Assembly: GCF_001570425.1 (NCBI RefSeq)
Contig: NZ_BCSX01000003.1
Span: 62,001-126,000 of the forward strand
Direction: 5' to 3'
DNA length: 64,000 nt
From: Mycolicibacterium brisbanense
Lineage (GTDB): Bacteria; Actinomycetota; Actinomycetes; Mycobacteriales; Mycobacteriaceae
Below, in pieces: positions 33,153 to 43,779 of the stretch. A model generated the notes under the pieces. The model saw only the letters and a program-made list of their open reading frames with translations. It ran no database searches and was not told where the DNA came from. Numbering within the stretch: the first letter of the stretch is position 1; every line of letters starts with the position of its first letter. The position numbers and the translations under genes are program-made.

Positions 33153-34834
33153 CTCAAGTCCGCCTCGTCGGCCCGTAGGGCCCACTGGGCGAAACGCTCG
33201 CCGGCTTCCCGTTGTTTCACGAAGTTGCGGACAACCCGCTCGATGTAGTCGCCGAGCTCGGTAGCCAGCACCTTGTGCTGTCGCAGCTTGCGTCCGAAAC
33301 CGCTGTCCAGGCCGAGGCTGCCGCCCAGGTGGACCTGGAAGCCTTCCTCGGGGCCGTTTCCATCGTCGATCATCTGGCCCTTGAACCCGATGTCGGCAAT
33401 CTGGATGCGGGCACATGAGTTGGGGCAGCCGTTGAGATTCACGGTGACCGGCACGTCCAGCTCGGCGTTGAGATCGCTGAGCCGGGCCTCCAGCTCGGGC
33501 ACCAGCGACTGCGCGCGTACCCGGGTTTCGGCGAAGCTCAGCTTGCAGTACTCGATGCCCGTGCAGGCCATCAGGTTGCGGCGCCAGTGCGACGGCCGGA
33601 CCTGCAGGCCAAGGGCTTCCAGGCCGGAGGTCAGCTCGTCAAGCTTCTCATCGGGCACGTCGAGGATGATCAGCTTCTGATACGGGGTCAGGCGGACCCG
33701 GTCAGAGCCGGCAGCCTCGGCGAGGTCGGCGACCTTGGTCAGGATGGTGCCCGACACCCGACCCGCGATCGCGGCGACGCCGACCGCGTTGAGGCCGTTC
33801 TTCAACTTCTGCACGCCGACGTGGTCGATGGTGTGCGGCACCTGCTCGGGCGCCGGACCGTCGATGAGGGGGCGCTTGAGGTACTCGGTCTCGAGAACTT
33901 CCCTGAATTTCTCTACGCCCCAGTCCTTGACCAGGAACTTCAGCCGGGCCTTGGACCGCAGTCGGCGGTAGCCGTAGTCGCGGAAGATCGACGTGATGCC
34001 TTCCCAGACATCGGGCACTTCCTCCAGCGGTACCCACGCACCGAGCCGCTGGGCGAGCATCGGGTTGGTCGACAGCCCGCCGCCGACCCACACGTCCAGG
34101 CCCGGCCCGTGCTCGGGGTGGTTGACGCCGATGAATGCGATGTCGTTGATCTCATGTGCGACGTCCTGCAGGCCCGAGATGGCCGACTTGAACTTGCGCG
34201 GAAGGTTGGAGAACTCGGGGTTGCCGATGAAGCGTCGCACGATCTCGTCGACCGCCCAGCTCGTGTCGAGCACCTCGTCGAGGGATTCCCCGGCCAACGG
34301 GGAGCCGAGCACCACGCGCGGGCAGTCACCGCAGGCCTCGGTGGTCTGCAGGCCCACGGCTTCGAGGCGGCGCCAGATCTCCGGGACGTCCTCGACCCGG
34401 ATCCAGTGGTACTGGATGTTCTCCCGGTCGGTGATGTCGGCGGTGTCCCTGGCGAACTCGGTGGAGATTTCACCGATGGTGCGCAGCGCGGCAGCCGACA
34501 GTGCGCCGCCGTCGCAGCGCACCCGCATCATGAAGTACTTGGCTTCCAGCAGGTCGGCGTTGTCGTCGCCGGTGAAGGTGCCGTCGTAGCCCTCCTCGCG
34601 CTGGGTGTAGAGGCCCATCCAGCGCATCCGGCCACGCAGGTCGGTCTTGTCGATGCTGTCGAAGCCCTGCTTGGAGTAGACGTCGAGGATGCGGGCCCGC
34701 ACGTTGAGCGCGTCGTCCTCCTGTTTGAACACCTCGTTGGCGTTCAGCGGGTCGCGGCTACCCAGCGCCCACTGGCCTTCGTCGCGGGGCTTCTTCGCGG
34801 GGCGGGATTTGGCCTCAGTCTGGACTTCGGTCAT
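33149..34834 (-). CDS. sirA: Ferredoxin-dependent sulfite reductase SirA (NirA)
   Basis: A 561-residue siroheme/[4Fe-4S] enzyme with two nitrite/sulfite reductase repeats. Cluster ligands are ACTGIEYCKL and NGCPNSCAR. ACGDCPRVVLGSP and MRWMGLYTQREEGYDG are typical of actinobacterial SirA. It converts sulfite to sulfide with six electrons. The ATG at 34834 (MTEVQTEAKSRPAKK) follows an AGGAG; an in-frame start 16 codons upstream is less likely. Expression is probably controlled by the Cys leader 126 bases upstream. Confidence 0.93.
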   Translation of the reverse strand: MTEVQTEAKSRPAKKPRDEGQWALGSRDPLNANEVFKQEDDALNVRARILDVYSKQGFDSIDKTDLRGRMRWMGLYTQREEGYDGTFTGDDNADLLEAKYFMMRVRCDGGALSAAALRTIGEISTEFARDTADITDRENIQYHWIRVEDVPEIWRRLEAVGLQTTEACGDCPRVVLGSPLAGESLDEVLDTSWAVDEIVRRFIGNPEFSNLPRKFKSAISGLQDVAHEINDIAFIGVNHPEHGPGLDVWVGGGLSTNPMLAQRLGAWVPLEEVPDVWEGITSIFRDYGYRRLRSKARLKFLVKDWGVEKFREVLETEYLKRPLIDGPAPEQVPHTIDHVGVQKLKNGLNAVGVAAIAGRVSGTILTKVADLAEAAGSDRVRLTPYQKLIILDVPDEKLDELTSGLEALGLQVRPSHWRRNLMACTGIEYCKLSFAETRVRAQSLVPELEARLSDLNAELDVPVTVNLNGCPNSCARIQIADIGFKGQMIDDGNGPEEGFQVHLGGSLGLDSGFGRKLRQHKVLATELGDYIERVVRNFVKQREAGERFAQWALRADEADLR

Positions 34835-34959
34835 GAGGGTGGCTCCTAGGCTGGAGCCGGCTACTGGATCGCGCGGGATCACCGGTGGGCTGTCCGGCGG
34901 CGCAGATCCGGCGGCCAGCTGAATGTATGAGGCGGGCGGGGTCCGAAATCAACGCAAGA

Positions 34960-35055
34960 TCAAGGCAGACAGCAACAGCTACATACGCGCTTGAAGTCGA
35001 CATGCCGCCGTGCCACCAGCAGAACGCGGGTGGTGCTGTTACGGGCGGGGGTCAC
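34960..35055 (-). CDS. Poly-cysteine leader peptide of sirA-cysH-sirB
   Basis: A 31-codon frame on the minus strand beginning on GTG (MTPARNSTTRVLL) and ending HVDFKRVCSCCCLP, four Cys codons within five positions. It precedes sirA by 126 bases. This is the third Cys-rich leaderless leader of the window and matches the known cysteine-responsive attenuator class. It opens on GTG rather than ATG; a second in-frame GTG occurs at codon 14. Confidence 0.8.
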   Translation of the reverse strand: MTPARNSTTRVLLVARRHVDFKRVCSCCCLP

Positions 35056-35062
35056 GCCCGCT

Positions 35063-35068
35063 ATTGTG
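35063..35068 (-). promoter_or_regulatory. -10 hexamer for the sirA leader transcript
   Basis: CACAAT on the minus strand (4 of 6 to TATAAT) ends seven bases before the leader GTG at 35055, giving a leaderless transcript. Weaker than the -10 elements of the other two Cys leaders. Confidence 0.5.
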
Positions 35069-35159
35069 CCACGATTGTCGCCACCTGCCCTAACCGGGCC
35101 ATATTTGCGCTCGCGGTGAGCAAAAGTCGTCGCTGCACAAGTCTGGGAAAATTGTTCGC

Positions 35160-36305
35160 ATGAGTACCCGTTCCGCGTCCGCAGGCCGGCTGTTCGGCAT
35201 CTACATCCACGTGCCGTTCTGCGCGACCCGGTGCGGATACTGCGACTTCAACACCTACACGCCGGGTGAGTTGGGTGGCGCCAACCCCGACGGCTGGCTG
35301 GCCGCGCTGCGCATCGAACTGGCACTGGCCGCCGGCCAGGTCGGTGCCGTGCCGGTGCAGACCGTGTTCGTCGGCGGCGGCACGCCGTCGATGCTCGGCA
35401 GCGACGGGCTGGCCGCGGTGCTCGACGCCGTGCGGGACAACTTCACGCTCGCGCCCGGCGCCGAGGTGACCACCGAGTCCAACCCCGAATCGACGTCGCC
35501 GGAGTTTTTCCAGGGTCTGCGCGAGGCGGGTTACACGCGGGTTTCCCTCGGCATGCAGTCGGTGGTCCCACACGTTCTCGCGGTCCTGGACCGCACGCAC
35601 TCGCCAGGCCGGGCGCTGGCCGCCGCCGCAGAGGCTCGTGCGGCCGGGTTCGACCACGTCAACCTCGACCTGATCTACGGCACCCCGGGCGAGTCGGACG
35701 ACGATCTGCGGCGCTCCATCGACGCCGCCGTGCACGCCGGGGTCGACCACGTCTCGGCGTACGCGCTGGTGGTGGAGGACGGCACGGCATTGGCGCGGCG
35801 CGTGCGCAAGGGAGAGATCGCCGCACCCGACGACGATGTGCTCGCGCAGCGTTACGAGCTGCTCGACGCGCACCTCTCCGCCGCCGGATTCCAGTGGTAC
35901 GAGGTGTCCAACTGGAGCAGGCCGGGGGGCGAGTGCCGGCACAACCTCGGCTACTGGCAGGGCGGGGAATGGTGGGGTGCCGGCCCGGGAGCGCACGGCT
36001 TCCTCGGGGCACGGCGCTGGTGGAACATCAAGCATCCCAACGCCTATGCCGAAGCCCTCGGCCGCGGTGAGCTGCCGGTCGCCGATTTCGAGGATCTCGA
36101 CGCCGACGCCCGCCACACCGAGGACGTGATGCTGCGGCTGCGGCTGCGCGACGGCCTGGCGGTCGGCCTGCTCGATGGCGACGAGCGATCGCGGGTGCCG
36201 GGGCTGGTCGACGAGGGGCTAGTCGTCAGCGCCGACGAACGGCTGGTGCTGACCGACCGCGGCCGGTTGCTGGCAGACGGTGTGGTGCGCACGCTGCTGG
36301 CATAA
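35160..36305 (+). CDS. hemW: Radical SAM heme chaperone HemW
   Basis: A 381-residue HemN-like radical SAM protein. The cluster motif FCATRCGYCDFNTY (Cys-x3-Cys-x2-Cys) is at about residue 20, then VFVGGGTPSML and the C-terminal HemN domain (HNLGYWQGGEWWGAGPGAH). HemW binds and delivers heme rather than decarboxylating coproporphyrinogen. It is divergent from the sirA leader, sharing about 100 bases of promoter DNA, and stands before mbtI as in M. tuberculosis. Confidence 0.9.
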   Translation: MSTRSASAGRLFGIYIHVPFCATRCGYCDFNTYTPGELGGANPDGWLAALRIELALAAGQVGAVPVQTVFVGGGTPSMLGSDGLAAVLDAVRDNFTLAPGAEVTTESNPESTSPEFFQGLREAGYTRVSLGMQSVVPHVLAVLDRTHSPGRALAAAAEARAAGFDHVNLDLIYGTPGESDDDLRRSIDAAVHAGVDHVSAYALVVEDGTALARRVRKGEIAAPDDDVLAQRYELLDAHLSAAGFQWYEVSNWSRPGGECRHNLGYWQGGEWWGAGPGAHGFLGARRWWNIKHPNAYAEALGRGELPVADFEDLDADARHTEDVMLRLRLRDGLAVGLLDGDERSRVPGLVDEGLVVSADERLVLTDRGRLLADGVVRTLLA

Positions 36306-36335
36306 CGCGCATCACAGTGCCGACAGCGAGCGTAG

Positions 36336-37718
<1,383 letters not shown>

Positions 37719-37725
37719 GTTTCAT

Positions 37726-37782
37726 CGAAACGGACGTCAGGGTTGCTCTCACGCGCCGAGAACAACCCTGACGTCCGTTTCG
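37726..37782. terminator. Bidirectional terminator between mbtI and mbtA
   Basis: A perfect 20-bp inverted repeat, CGAAACGGACGTCAGGGTTG at 37726-37745 against 37763-37782, with a 17-base loop. It fills the short gap between two convergent stops (37718 and 37789), so it should end both transcripts. Confidence 0.8.
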
Positions 37783-37788
37783 CGTGAG

Positions 37789-39453
37789 TTACTGCGTCAG
37801 CTGGGCCAGGATCGCCTTCTTGTCGATCTTGCCGACGGCCGTGGTGGGCAGCGTCGGCACCGGCACCAGCACATCGGGCCGGGCATGTGACGCCACACCG
37901 CGCCGCTCGAGGTGGCTGTGCAGTTCGGCCAGAGACACCGGTGCTCCGGTGAAAACCACGGCAGCGCAGATCTTCTCGCCCAGATAGTCGTCGGGAAGCG
38001 GGACAGCGGCGGCTGACCAGACCGCGGGGTGGGTGAGCAGATGCTCCTCGAGGTCCAGCGCCGACACGTTCTCCCCGCCGCGTAGGATGACGTCCTTGAT
38101 CCGCCCGGTGACCTCCAGGTACCCGGCCTGGTCGCGCCGCACCCGGTCGCCGCTGCGGTAGAAACCATCCGGGGTGAACGACCGCTCGTTGGCGGCCGGG
38201 GCGTTGAAGTACCCGTTGATGGTGTACGGCCCGCGCACCAACAGTTCGCCTTCCTCGCCGGGGGCCACCTCGTGGCCGTCCTCGCTGACGACGCGTACCT
38301 CGTCGGCGGGGCACAGCGGCTTGCCCTGCGTGGTCTCCACGATCTCGGCGGGATCGCCGATGCGGGTGTAGTTCAGCAGGCCCTCGGCCATGCCGAACAC
38401 CTGCTGCAGCCCCGGCGTCAGGCGGTCCCGCACCAGCCGCGCATCGTCGGCGGCCAGCTTGGCGCCGCCGACTTGCAACAGCCGCAACGACTTCGGTGCC
38501 AACGGTTCCCAATCGCAGGCCTGTGCCCAGAGTTTCGCCAGTGCGGGCACCAGCGCGGTGACGGTGACGCCGTGGGCGTCGATCGCGGCAAACGCGGCCT
38601 CCGGGCTGGGATCGGCGGTGAACACCGTTGTGGCGCCGACGCTGAGCGCACCCAGCAGCCCGGGGCACGCGAGCGGGAAATTGTGCGCGGCCGGCAATGC
38701 CACCAGATAGACGTCGTCCTGTCGAAGTCGACACAGCTCGGCGCTGGCGGTGCAGTTGTAGACGTAGTCCTGGTGGGTGCGGGGAATCAGCTTGGGAGCC
38801 CCCGTGGTCCCACCGGACACGAGCAGCAGCGCCGGGCCGGCGAGGTCCTGGTCGATCTGCGGGACGGCGCCGGTGCTCGTGCGCGACACCGTCGTCCACG
38901 ACAGAAACCCCTCCCGCTTCTCCGGCAGGTCGCCGTGCACCAGCACGTGGCGCACATGCGGATGTGCCGCCACGAGTTCGGCCGCCATCGTGCGGTAGTC
39001 GAATCCGCCTGCGGTATCTGCGATCAGTAGCGCCACGGCTGCACTCACCTCGGCGAAGTGTGCGAGCTCGGCGAGCCGGTGGCCGGGCAGGCACATCACC
39101 GGCACTGCGCCGGCCCGCAGCAACCCGAACAACGCGACCGCGAATTCAGCGGAATTGGGCAGTTGCAGCAGCACCCGATCACCCGGCCGGATGCCCAGAT
39201 CCGCGAGCCCGGCTGCGGCGCGATCGGCGAGTGCGTCGAGCTCGGCGAAGGTGTGGGTGTCGGTGTGATCGGCGATCGCGGTTCTGTCCGGCCACTGCTC
39301 GGCGGCATCGCGCAACAGTGAATCCAGGCGTCGATCAACCCAATAACCCGCTGCGCGATATGCCTGCGCGCGGTCGGCGGGAAAAGCGGTGAAGCCCTGG
39401 CGCAATGCCGATTGAGCTGCGGATTCGGATGGCTGAGCAGTGGTCGGAGTCAC
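37789..39453 (-). CDS. mbtA: Salicyl-AMP ligase MbtA
   Basis: A 554-residue stand-alone adenylation enzyme that activates salicylate and loads it on the aryl carrier domain of MbtB. Core motifs: LLLVSGGTTGAPKLIPRTHQ (P-loop), VFGMAEGLLNYTR, YRSGDRVRRDQAGYLEVTGR and the catalytic Lys near the end in TTAVGKIDKKAI. It starts on GTG with GAGGTG upstream. Divergent from mbtB; the shared region holds two iron boxes. Confidence 0.95.
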   Translation of the reverse strand: MTPTTAQPSESAAQSALRQGFTAFPADRAQAYRAAGYWVDRRLDSLLRDAAEQWPDRTAIADHTDTHTFAELDALADRAAAGLADLGIRPGDRVLLQLPNSAEFAVALFGLLRAGAVPVMCLPGHRLAELAHFAEVSAAVALLIADTAGGFDYRTMAAELVAAHPHVRHVLVHGDLPEKREGFLSWTTVSRTSTGAVPQIDQDLAGPALLLVSGGTTGAPKLIPRTHQDYVYNCTASAELCRLRQDDVYLVALPAAHNFPLACPGLLGALSVGATTVFTADPSPEAAFAAIDAHGVTVTALVPALAKLWAQACDWEPLAPKSLRLLQVGGAKLAADDARLVRDRLTPGLQQVFGMAEGLLNYTRIGDPAEIVETTQGKPLCPADEVRVVSEDGHEVAPGEEGELLVRGPYTINGYFNAPAANERSFTPDGFYRSGDRVRRDQAGYLEVTGRIKDVILRGGENVSALDLEEHLLTHPAVWSAAAVPLPDDYLGEKICAAVVFTGAPVSLAELHSHLERRGVASHARPDVLVPVPTLPTTAVGKIDKKAILAQLTQ

Positions 39454-39493
39454 GTCGAGGCACCTCGGGGTAGGCGTGTTCGGTCACTCGAAT

Positions 39494-39512
39494 ATAGGGT
39501 AGCCTCCACAAA
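39494..39512. promoter_or_regulatory. IdeR iron box, mbtA side
   Basis: A 19-base site with core AGGGTAGCCT, about 13 of 19 to the IdeR consensus. It overlaps TATATT on the minus strand (39491-39496), a good -10 element for mbtA. Confidence 0.68.
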
Positions 39513-39513
39513 G

Positions 39514-39532
39514 TTAGGGCAGCCTGCACTAA
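39514..39532. promoter_or_regulatory. IdeR iron box, mbtB side
   Basis: TTAGGGCAGCCTGCACTAA, about 14 of 19 to the IdeR consensus and symmetric at both ends. It abuts the first box with one base between and overlaps TAAATT/TTATCT -10-like sequences for mbtB, whose GGAGG and ATG follow at 39550-39557. Two tandem boxes fit cooperative repression of both divergent promoters. Confidence 0.78.
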
Positions 39533-39556
39533 ATTATCTGTCGTCAGTCGGAGGTC

Positions 39557-42500
39557 ATGATGAGCAATCTCGCCGTCGCGGACTCGCAGAGCATCCGGGA
39601 GGCGGTGGCAGAGCTCCTCGGTGTCGACACTGACGCCGTCGATCCGCACGCCGACCTGATCGGACAAGGTCTGGACTCCATCCGCATGATGTCGCTGGCC
39701 GGCCGCTGGCGCCGGGCGGGTATCGACGTCGACTTCGCCGCGCTGGCCGCCGCACCGACGGTGGCGGCCTGGGCCGAGCTCGTTGCCGCCCGGACGCCCA
39801 ACGACGCCGCCCCGCAGCCTGTTTCGCCGCCGTCCTCACATGACGCCGGTGAGCCGTTCCCGCTGGCGCCGATGCAGCACGCCATGTGGGTGGGCCGCGA
39901 AGACGACCAGCAACTCGGCGGCGTGGCCGGGCATCTCTACGTCGAGTTCGACGGCGAGGGCGTCGATCCCGACCGGCTGCAAGGCGCCGCCACCGCGCTG
40001 GCCGAACGGCATCCGATGCTACGGGTGCAGTTCCTGCCCGACGGAACGCAGCGCATCGCCGAACCCGCCCCGCGGTATCCGGTCACTGTCGAAGATCTGC
40101 GCGGGGCAGGTCCCGACGAGGTCGCCGAGCGTCTCGCGACCATCCGCCGCGCCAAGTCTCATCAGCAGTTGCACGGCGAGGTGTTCGAACTGACGCTGAC
40201 GCTGCTCCCGGGCGGCGCCACCCGATTGCACGTCGACCTCGACATGCAGGCCGCCGACGCCATGAGCTACCGCACCCTGATGGCTGACCTGGCCGCCGTC
40301 TACGTCGGCGAACAGTTGCCGGCTCTGGGGTACACCTACCGCGAATACCGCTTGGCCGCACCGGAACTCGACAGGGAAGCCGACCGCCAGTGGTGGGCCG
40401 AGCGCATCGCCGACCTGCCCGACCCGCCACGGCTGCCGCTGGTGCCGCCGGCCGAGCAGGCCGACCCGCACCACACCACCCGGCGTCATCATTGGCTGGA
40501 CCCCGACACCCGCGACGCGCTCTACGCGGCTGCCCGGCGCCGGGGCGTCACCCCGGCAATGGCACTGGCGGCATCGTTCGCCGAAGTCCTGGCCGGCTGG
40601 TCCGCCGACTCGCGGTTCTTGCTCAACGTGCCGCTCTTCGGCCGTGAGCAGCGGCATCCCGACGTCGACAAGCTCGTCGGCGATTTCACCTCATCGCTTC
40701 TGCTCGCCATCGACCTCGACGGCACCATGAGCGCCACCGACCGTGCCAGAGCGGTTCAGGACACCTTCCGCGCCGCCGCCGGGCACGCGGGCTATCCCGG
40801 GTTGTCGGTGCTGCGCGATCTCGGCCGCCACCGCGGTACCCAGGTGCTGGCCCCGGTCGTCTACACCAGCGCCCTCGGGCTTGGCGAGCTGTTCGCCGCG
40901 CAGGTGACCGCCATCTTCGGCACCCCGGTCTGGATCAATTCCCAAGGGCCGCAAGTGCTCTTGGATGCCCAGGTCACCGAATTCGCCGGTGGGGTCCTGG
41001 TGAACTGGGATGTGCGGGAAGACGCGTTCCGTCCCGGTGTCGTCGACGCCATGTTCGAACGCCACATCGCCGAATTGCGGCGGCTGGCCACCGACGATAC
41101 TGCCTGGGAAGCCCCGGCCCAGCCGCTGCTGACCGACACCCAACGCGCGGTGCGTGATGCCGCCAACGCGAAAACCGCTGCGCCCAGCGGCCAGGCGCTG
41201 CATCACGGGTTCTTCGCCCAGGCGGCCGTACGCCCCGACGCGACAGCGGTGATCGGCTCGACCGGCCTGCTCACCTACGCGCAGTTGCGCGAGCAAGTGC
41301 TCACAGTGGCCGCCGCATTGAAGGTCGCGGGTATCCGCACTGGGGAAAGCGTTGCGGTGATGGGCCCCAAGGGCCCCGACCAGATCATCGCTCTGCTGGC
41401 GATCCTCGCGGCAGGCGCGGTCTACGTGCCGGTGGGTATCGATCAGCCTGCTGAGCGGGCCGAGCGGATGCTCAAAGGCGGTGATGTCCGCATGGCGCTG
41501 TTCTGTGGCGACGGACCGCCGACCTGGCTGCCGGCCCTGACCATCGCAGAAGCACTGCGCGTCGGTGCGCGCGCAGACAAGATCGAGCCCGCCGCAACCG
41601 ATCCCAGCGAGCTGGCGTACATCCTGTTCACGTCGGGCTCGACCGGCGAACCCAAAGGTGTCGAGGTCACCCACGACGCCGCGATGAACACGATCGAGGC
41701 GCTCAACGGGCACTTCGGGGTCGGGCCGGACGACAGTGTCCTGGCGCTGACCCACCTGGAGTCCGACCTCTCCGTGCTCGACGTGTTCGGCACGCTGGCC
41801 GCGGGCGCCACCGTCGTGGTGGTCGATGAGGCAGACCGGCGCAATCCGCACCACTGGGTCGAGCAGATCAACACTCACGGCATCACGGTCCTCAACTTCC
41901 TGCCCGGAGCGCTGGAGATGCTGGTCGAGACGGCCGCGTCGACTGGCACCCCGATGCCATCGGTGCGCGCGGTACCGACGGGCGGAGACTGGGTCCGCAC
42001 CACCATGGTCCGCAAGCTGCAGGCCCTGGCGCCGGGCGTGCGGTTGGCGGGCCTGGGTGGCGCCACCGAAACAGCGATCCACGCAACGCTTTTCGAGGTC
42101 GATGAGTTGCCGGACAGCTGGGCGGCAGTACCCTACGGAAAGCCGTTCGCCAACAACGCCTGCCGCGTCGTCAACGCCGCCGGTGCCGACTGCCCCGACT
42201 GGGTGCCCGGCGAGCTGTGGTTTGCCGGCCGGGGGATCGCCCGCGGCTACCGCGACAGGCCGGACCTGACCGCCGAGCGGTTCGTGACGTATTGCGGGCG
42301 TACCTGGTACCGCAGCGGCGACCTGGCACGCTACTGGCCCGACGGCACACTGGAATTCGTCGGCCGCGCCGATCACCGGGTCAAGATCAGTGGCTATCGC
42401 ATCGAACTGGGCGACATCGAAGCGGCACTGCAGCGGTTGCCCGGCGTGCACGCCGCGGTGGCCGCTGTGGTGCGGGGCAGCGGTGGTGACATGCTCGCGG

Positions 42501-43036
42501 CCGTCGTGGCCCGTGACGGCACGGTGACCAGCGCAGAGCTGCGCACCGGGCTCGCGGAACTCGTTCCACCACACATGGTTCCGCGGCACTTCGAGTTCGT
42601 CGAGCAGATCCCGTTCACCACCGGCGGCAAGACCGACCGGCGCGCGGTGGCCAGGCTGCTCGACGCCGCGATCACCAGCGAAGGGCGCTCGCAGGTTCGC
42701 CCACCGTCGACAGTGGTCGAGAAGGCGCTGGCCCGCATCGTGGCCGAACTCCTGGGCGCCGGCGAGATCGGCGTCGACGAGGATTTCTTCGAATTGGGAG
42801 GTGATTCGGTGCTGGCCACCGCGGCCGTCGCTCGCATCCGGGACTGGCTGGACACTCCGACGGTGATGGTGCCCGACATCTTCGCCACCAGAACGGTTGA
42901 GGCACTGGCCGTTCGGCTGGCGACGCGGGTGGCTGACACCCGCCGTCTCGAACAGGTGGCGGAGCTGTATCTCGAAGTGGCGGCGATGGACGACGCCGAC
43001 GTGCTGTCCGCACTCGACACCGCGTCCGCGTCGTGA
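39557..43036 (+). CDS. mbtB: Mycobactin peptide synthetase MbtB (ArCP-Cy-A-PCP)
   Basis: A 1159-residue non-ribosomal peptide synthetase. Aryl carrier (1-75, Ser in GQGLDSIRMM), heterocyclisation domain (about 95-520; DMQAADAMS fits the D-x4-D-x2-S cyclisation motif), adenylation domain (about 545-1000; ILFTSGSTGEPKGVEVTHD, YRSGDLARYWPDG) and a PCP (Ser in ELGGDSVLA, about 1083). It couples salicylate to serine or threonine and closes the oxazoline ring. Unlike M. tuberculosis MbtB there is no fused thioesterase; that domain is the next gene, overlapping by GTGA. Confidence 0.95.
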   Translation: MMSNLAVADSQSIREAVAELLGVDTDAVDPHADLIGQGLDSIRMMSLAGRWRRAGIDVDFAALAAAPTVAAWAELVAARTPNDAAPQPVSPPSSHDAGEPFPLAPMQHAMWVGREDDQQLGGVAGHLYVEFDGEGVDPDRLQGAATALAERHPMLRVQFLPDGTQRIAEPAPRYPVTVEDLRGAGPDEVAERLATIRRAKSHQQLHGEVFELTLTLLPGGATRLHVDLDMQAADAMSYRTLMADLAAVYVGEQLPALGYTYREYRLAAPELDREADRQWWAERIADLPDPPRLPLVPPAEQADPHHTTRRHHWLDPDTRDALYAAARRRGVTPAMALAASFAEVLAGWSADSRFLLNVPLFGREQRHPDVDKLVGDFTSSLLLAIDLDGTMSATDRARAVQDTFRAAAGHAGYPGLSVLRDLGRHRGTQVLAPVVYTSALGLGELFAAQVTAIFGTPVWINSQGPQVLLDAQVTEFAGGVLVNWDVREDAFRPGVVDAMFERHIAELRRLATDDTAWEAPAQPLLTDTQRAVRDAANAKTAAPSGQALHHGFFAQAAVRPDATAVIGSTGLLTYAQLREQVLTVAAALKVAGIRTGESVAVMGPKGPDQIIALLAILAAGAVYVPVGIDQPAERAERMLKGGDVRMALFCGDGPPTWLPALTIAEALRVGARADKIEPAATDPSELAYILFTSGSTGEPKGVEVTHDAAMNTIEALNGHFGVGPDDSVLALTHLESDLSVLDVFGTLAAGATVVVVDEADRRNPHHWVEQINTHGITVLNFLPGALEMLVETAASTGTPMPSVRAVPTGGDWVRTTMVRKLQALAPGVRLAGLGGATETAIHATLFEVDELPDSWAAVPYGKPFANNACRVVNAAGADCPDWVPGELWFAGRGIARGYRDRPDLTAERFVTYCGRTWYRSGDLARYWPDGTLEFVGRADHRVKISGYRIELGDIEAALQRLPGVHAAVAAVVRGSGGDMLAAVVARDGTVTSAELRTGLAELVPPHMVPRHFEFVEQIPFTTGGKTDRRAVARLLDAAITSEGRSQVRPPSTVVEKALARIVAELLGAGEIGVDEDFFELGGDSVLATAAVARIRDWLDTPTVMVPDIFATRTVEALAVRLATRVADTRRLEQVAELYLEVAAMDDADVLSALDTASAS

Positions 43037-43779
43037 CCGGCAACCCGACCGGAGCGCAGCTGAGCATCAAGCCCTGGATCAAGCGCTATCCCGGTCCGAC
43101 GGGCACCACCGTGGTGTTCCCGCACGCGGGCGGCGCGGCCCTGGCCTATCGGAGCTTCGGCATGGCCCTGGCCGCGGCTGGATCCGATACCTACGTCATG
43201 CAGTATCCCCAGCGGGGGGACCGGTTGACCCATCCCGCCCCGCAGACCGTCACCGACCTGGCGCGCGACCTGTTCGACGCCGCCGACTGGGCCGGCATGG
43301 GCCCGCTGCGCCTCTTCGGGCACTGCATGGGTGCCGTGGTCGCCTTCGAGTTCGCTCGGATCGCCGAGCGCGCGGGTGTCGAGGTCGCGGTGCTGTGGGC
43401 GTCCGCGAGCGAAGCTCCGTCGGCAGCGGCCACGTCGCCGCGGCTGCCCACCGCGGAATCCGAAATCCTGGCCGAGATGGTGGATCTCGGGGGGACCGAC
43501 GCCCAGCTGCTGGCCGACGAAGACTTCGTCGAACTCTTACTGATGGCCGTGCGCGCGGACTATGCGGCCTACAACCGGTACCGCTGCGAGGCCGATGTGA
43601 CCATCGCCGCCGACATCTACGCCCTTGGCGGCGCGGCCGACCATCGCGTCAGCGAAAACATGTTGCGGGCCTGGGCAACCCACACCCGGGGCGCCTTCAC
43701 CGTGTCGATGTTCGACGGCGGCCACTTCTACCTCGACAACCACATCGACGCCGTCGCGGAGCTGGTCCATGAGCTCTGA
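43033..43779 (+). CDS. mbtT: Type II thioesterase MbtT
   Basis: A 248-residue alpha/beta hydrolase. The oxyanion region is FPHAGGAALAYRS, the nucleophile elbow reads GHCMG, and the catalytic His lies in FDGGHFYLDNH. Cys therefore replaces the usual Ser nucleophile. It probably clears misprimed carrier domains or assists release in the mbt assembly line. GTG start overlaps the mbtB stop; its stop lies 11 bases inside mbtC. Confidence 0.88.
   Translation: MTGNPTGAQLSIKPWIKRYPGPTGTTVVFPHAGGAALAYRSFGMALAAAGSDTYVMQYPQRGDRLTHPAPQTVTDLARDLFDAADWAGMGPLRLFGHCMGAVVAFEFARIAERAGVEVAVLWASASEAPSAAATSPRLPTAESEILAEMVDLGGTDAQLLADEDFVELLLMAVRADYAAYNRYRCEADVTIAADIYALGGAADHRVSENMLRAWATHTRGAFTVSMFDGGHFYLDNHIDAVAELVHEL

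Noticed and set aside
43030..43040. Frameshift splitting MbtB from its thioesterase domain
   Set aside because: The second gene has its own GTG in a standard GTGA overlap, as at most other junctions in the cluster; an authentic split is more likely, though resequencing would settle it.
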